A stretch of DNA of 20,285 bases from a virus. The notes beneath the pieces were generated by a model that was given only the letters and a program-made list of their open reading frames with translations, did no database searches and was not told where the DNA came from. This document shows positions 18,079 to 20,285 of this stretch, piece by piece (positions within the stretch are counted from its first letter, which is position 1; each line of letters starts with the position of its first letter). The stretch covers positions 1 to 20,285 of IMG/VR virus record IMGVR_UViG_3300017770_000241; one strand, 5' to 3'. The position numbers were made by a program, and so were the translations under genes.

Positions 18079-19158
18079 TCAACCGATAGAGGGAGCAATC
18101 AAGGCCACAGGTGTGGACTTAGCTGCCGCAAGATCGAGAGGGAAGTTGTGCGCATTGCGCTCGTGCATGACTTCCATGCCAAGTCCTGCTCGGTTAAGAA
18201 CGTCTGCCCAGGTGTTGAGGACACGTCCTTGTCCGTCGATGACGGATTGGTTGAAGTTGAATCCATTGAGGTTAAATGCCATGGTTGAAACGCCAAGGGC
18301 GGTGAACCAGATGCCGACCACAGGCCAGGCAGCAAGGAAGAAGTGAAGTGAACGACTGTTGTTAAACGAGGCGTATTGGAAAATCAAACGACCGAAGTAG
18401 CCATGGGCTGCGACGATGTTATATGTTTCCTCTTCTTGACCAAACTTGTAACCATAGTTCTGTGACTCAGTTTCAGTCGTCTCACGGACGAGTGAAGATG
18501 TAACCAATGAACCGTGCATCGCAGAGAATAATGAACCACCGAAGACACCAGCGACTCCCAACATGTGGAAGGGGTGCATCAGGATGTTATGTTCTGCTTG
18601 GAAGACCAACATGTAGTTGAATGTACCAGAGATGCCAAGTGGCATGGCGTCAGAGAATGAACCTTGACCGAAAGGATAGACCAGGAAGACGGCTGAAGCA
18701 GCTGCAACAGGTGCAGAGTAGGCAACCATAATCCAAGGACGCATACCTAAACGATAGGAAAGTTCCCATTCACGTCCCATGTAGCAGTAGATGCCGATGA
18801 GGAAGTGAAACACTACGAGTTGAAAAGGACCACCATTGTAAAGCCACTCATCGAGTGAGGCTGCTTCCCAAATCGGGTAAAAATGTAGACCAATTGCGTT
18901 TGAAGATGGGACGACAGCACCAGAGATGATGTTGTTACCATACATGAGTGAACCGGCAACTGGTTCACGGATACCATCGATGTCCACAGGAGGAGCAGCG
19001 ATGAAGGCGACAATGAAACATACAGTTGCTGCAAGCAATGTAGGAATCATCAGAACGCCAAACCAACCAACGTACAAACGATTGTTGGTGGAGGTAACCC
19101 AATCGCAGAAATTATTCCACGGGGTTGTTTGTTGTCTTGAAAGAGTTGTTGTAGCCAT
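18079..19158 (-). CDS. psbA: Photosystem II D1 protein
   Basis: A complete 359-residue, intron-free D1. Tyr161 (YZ), Asp170, Glu189, His190, His198, His215, Ser264, His272, His332, Glu333, His337, Asp342 and Ala344 are all present, so electron donor, Mn cluster, iron and QB site are intact. The precursor tail after Ala344 has 15 residues ([15 protein letters not shown]). Position 130 is Glu, the high-light D1:2-type state. It replaces the fast-turning host D1 during infection. A dual early/late promoter and a 5' leader of about 150 bases precede it. Confidence 0.98.
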   Translation of the reverse strand: MATTTLSRQQTTPWNNFCDWVTSTNNRLYVGWFGVLMIPTLLAATVCFIVAFIAAPPVDIDGIREPVAGSLMYGNNIISGAVVPSSNAIGLHFYPIWEAASLDEWLYNGGPFQLVVFHFLIGIYCYMGREWELSYRLGMRPWIMVAYSAPVAAASAVFLVYPFGQGSFSDAMPLGISGTFNYMLVFQAEHNILMHPFHMLGVAGVFGGSLFSAMHGSLVTSSLVRETTETESQNYGYKFGQEEETYNIVAAHGYFGRLIFQYASFNNSRSLHFFLAAWPVVGIWFTALGVSTMAFNLNGFNFNQSVIDGQGRVLNTWADVLNRAGLGMEVMHERNAHNFPLDLAAAKSTPVALIAPSIG

Positions 19159-19310
19159 TGTTTTGAACTAAAAGTAAGACCATCAGGGAATGGTGGAGTT
19201 ACTATTTCTCTGTCACCCTAAGACAGAGATATGAAAGACGTGTTTAGGCTCCCTATAGGTCTTGGTTGAGGGGGAGTGAATAAAAGGCACCGATTGAAGC
19301 CCGTGCCATC
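19159..19310 (-). other. Structured psbA 5' leader
   Basis: No reading frame. Two hairpins: GGCAC/GTGCC (19307-19303 with 19290-19286) followed by TTTTA, directly after the -10 and terminator-like but weak; and a perfect 8-bp stem TCTCTGTC/GACAGAGA (19229-19207) with a 7-base loop. No Shine-Dalgarno is evident near the ATG at 19158. Long structured leaders often control stability or translation of psbA. Confidence 0.5.
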
Positions 19311-19339
19311 ATTATACCTTATTTATAAACTTATGTTAA
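19311..19339 (-). promoter_or_regulatory. Sigma70-type promoter of psbA
   Basis: TTAACA (19339-19334), 17-base spacer, TATAAT (19316-19311). The spacer itself contains a perfect T4 late box. Confidence 0.75.
19320..19327 (-). promoter_or_regulatory. Late promoter TATAAATA inside the psbA promoter spacer
   Basis: An exact T4 late consensus lying between the -35 and -10 of the sigma70-type promoter, so early and late polymerase would start within a few bases of each other. Confidence 0.6.
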
Positions 19340-19354
19340 GGTATCCACAAAAAA

Positions 19355-19370
19355 GGGGACCGAAGTCCCC
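19355..19370 (-). terminator. Intrinsic terminator of the repeat-rich gene
   Basis: A 6-bp stem GGGGAC/GTCCCC closed by a TTCG tetraloop, followed by TTTTTT on the minus strand. It insulates psbA from the gene at 19396. Confidence 0.88.
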
Positions 19371-19395
19371 AAGATGAGTCTTTTTACCTACGTTA

Positions 19396-20285
19396 TCAAC
19401 CCATCAGGTCGATTACCCAGTCGTCACTCATATGCTCAACGATTGCCTTGGCTGCCTCTTCATTGGGAGCATAACCCTCACCGACCATATAACGAACCAT
19501 TGCATCATAATTCTCAGATTTAAACTTCGAGACACTATTAAGTGCTGCAGCAAGTCTTGGGGATTTAATAGGTGATGCCGATGGCTTGGGGGCAGTTGGT
19601 GCGCTCATCGCCCGAACCTGTGAAGTATCAGGCTTAGGTGCTGCTGGTTTGGGTGATGGTGAAACAGCAGAACCAATGGACCTAGCACCAGATGAAGCAG
19701 CGGCAGCTTTCTGACCGGGTGCATTACCTTTCTGATAACCAAAGGTTTTTTGCATCAGTGGGTTGGATGTTTGCTTAGGTCCCTTGTCATAAACACTGGG
19801 GCCCTTTGCGGGTGCTGGTGATGATGACTGTCTGGGTGCTGGTGACGATGACTGTCTAGGTGCTGGTGATGAATCCACCCTAGGTGCTGGTGATGAATCC
19901 ACCCTAGGTGCTGGATCTTCCTTCTTAGGTGCTGGATCTTCCTTCTTAGGTGCTGGATCTTCCTTCTTAGGTGCTGGATCTTCCTTCTTAGGTGCTGGAG
20001 TTGGTGCTGATGTTTGAGGTTGTGCCTTGAACTCGGGGTTACTTTTCAGGTTCTTATCACCTTGTTGTCTTACATTATAACCAGCTTGTCTTCTCAATGA
20101 GTCATCAGACGCGCGTCTCCACCTCTGTTGACCTGTTCCGGTGGGTTTGACGTTGCCTTTCTGCAGTCTTTCATACTCTGCCTTTTCAGCAGCGGCACCA
20201 CCACCAGCTGCTTGTCTTTTCCGGTCAGCCTCAATTGCTGCCGTCCTTTGTGCGGCCGCCGATGTGTTACGGCCGCTGTTTTTAC
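19396..20285 (-). CDS. Repeat-rich protein, probably virion-associated (partial, 5' end outside window)
   Basis: The frame is open to the right edge: at least 295 residues are in the window and no start is visible. The N-terminal part is Ala/Gln/Arg-rich with coiled-coil stretches (AAAEKAEYERLQKGN). Next comes a tract of PAPKKED x4, PAPRVDSS x2 and PAPRQSSS x2, then a Pro/Ala/Ser linker. The C-terminal domain, KSENYDAMVRYMVGEGYAPN followed by EEAAKAIVEHMSDDWVIDLM, resembles a motif at the ends of several marine myovirus proteins ('YLLxEGYADxxEAAExIxxxMSEEW'), which I remember as structural. A terminator follows. Confidence 0.75.
   Translation of the reverse strand, partial: KNSGRNTSAAAQRTAAIEADRKRQAAGGGAAAEKAEYERLQKGNVKPTGTGQQRWRRASDDSLRRQAGYNVRQQGDKNLKSNPEFKAQPQTSAPTPAPKKEDPAPKKEDPAPKKEDPAPKKEDPAPRVDSSPAPRVDSSPAPRQSSSPAPRQSSSPAPAKGPSVYDKGPKQTSNPLMQKTFGYQKGNAPGQKAAAASSGARSIGSAVSPSPKPAAPKPDTSQVRAMSAPTAPKPSASPIKSPRLAAALNSVSKFKSENYDAMVRYMVGEGYAPNEEAAKAIVEHMSDDWVIDLMG
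19811..19990. repeat. In-frame tandem repeats, 4 x 24 and 4 x 21 bases
   Basis: Eight units that all begin GGTGCTGG on the plus strand. 19811-19906 holds four 24-base units in two subtypes; 19907-19990 holds four identical 21-base units. They encode the PAPxxxx(S) tract of the minus-strand protein. The four 21-base units look identical in sequence, suggesting recent expansion. Confidence 0.95.

Noticed and set aside
18074-18346. Plus-strand frame opposite the 3' end of psbA
   Set aside because: A complement shadow of psbA; the high GC third-position bias of psbA opens the opposite frame.
18079-19158. Intron or homing endonuclease in psbA
   Set aside because: The D1 frame is uninterrupted from residue 1 to 359, unlike some cyanophage psbA genes that carry a group I intron.
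19811-19990. CRISPR-like array
   Set aside because: The repeats are contiguous, in frame with a protein, and have no unique spacers.
1-20285. tRNA genes, integrase and attachment sites
   Set aside because: I found no cloverleaf-like stretch, recombinase motif or direct repeat suggestive of att sites; the intergenic gaps are too short to hide a tRNA except near 19159-19310, which does not fold as one.

Overview
This window is part of the genome of a T4-like cyanophage (myovirus) of marine Synechococcus or Prochlorococcus. T4-type virion and replication genes (gp4, gp26, gp32, gp33, gp48, gp53, gp54, gp59, RNase H) sit beside host-derived photosynthesis genes (psbA, psbD, ferredoxin, two hli, a CP12-like gene). 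Coding is very dense and most neighbours overlap by 1-8 bases. I see no tRNA, IS element, integrase or CRISPR array, and no gene-free stretch above 300 bases; the longest is the 237 bases around the psbA promoter.

Layout. 1-569 (minus): the start of a gp26-like baseplate gene, cut by the window edge, and head-completion gp4. 606-3043 (plus): baseplate genes gp54, a conserved small gene, gp48 and gp53. 3049-9718 (minus): a replication, late-transcription and nucleotide operon read in the order RNase H, DUF6433-like, two small genes, thyX, two small genes, phoH, PD-(D/E)XK nuclease, gp33, a 58-residue gene, gp59, DUF1825-like gene, gp32. 9775-11253 (minus): hli genes, glutaredoxin and a chain of very small, mostly one-helix membrane proteins. 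11411-13635 (minus): a phage NusG, a CP12-like gene, and exported or membrane proteins ending in a small outer-membrane-type protein. 13693-15982 (minus): a pyrimidine-dimer-glycosylase-like gene, an exported HEAWH protein and small genes. 16021-19158 (minus): psbA, ferredoxin, psbD, a small membrane protein and DoxX. 19396 to the right edge (minus): a repeat-rich protein that continues outside.

Regulation can be read unusually well. Seven sigma70-type promoters with 17-base spacers, plus one extended -10, lie on the minus strand. Most overlap the stop codon of the gene before them. In several the -10 runs straight into a terminator-like GC hairpin, and the next start codon follows the T-tract within about 0-30 bases with little or no Shine-Dalgarno sequence. 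Transcripts arriving from upstream would make the whole hairpin and stop; transcripts started at the promoter begin inside it. This resembles the 'promoter early stem-loop' cassettes known from T4-type phages. NATAAATA late promoters are also buried in the 3' ends of genes. The phage-encoded NusG, from its own strong promoter, could act on these junctions, but that is inference.

How the genes fit together: early-type promoters drive photosynthesis, redox and transcription-factor genes that would keep light energy, reductant and nucleotides flowing (D1, D2, ferredoxin, Hli, CP12, ThyX). The replication operon makes DNA, gp33 couples replication to late transcription, and late promoters serve the baseplate and head genes.
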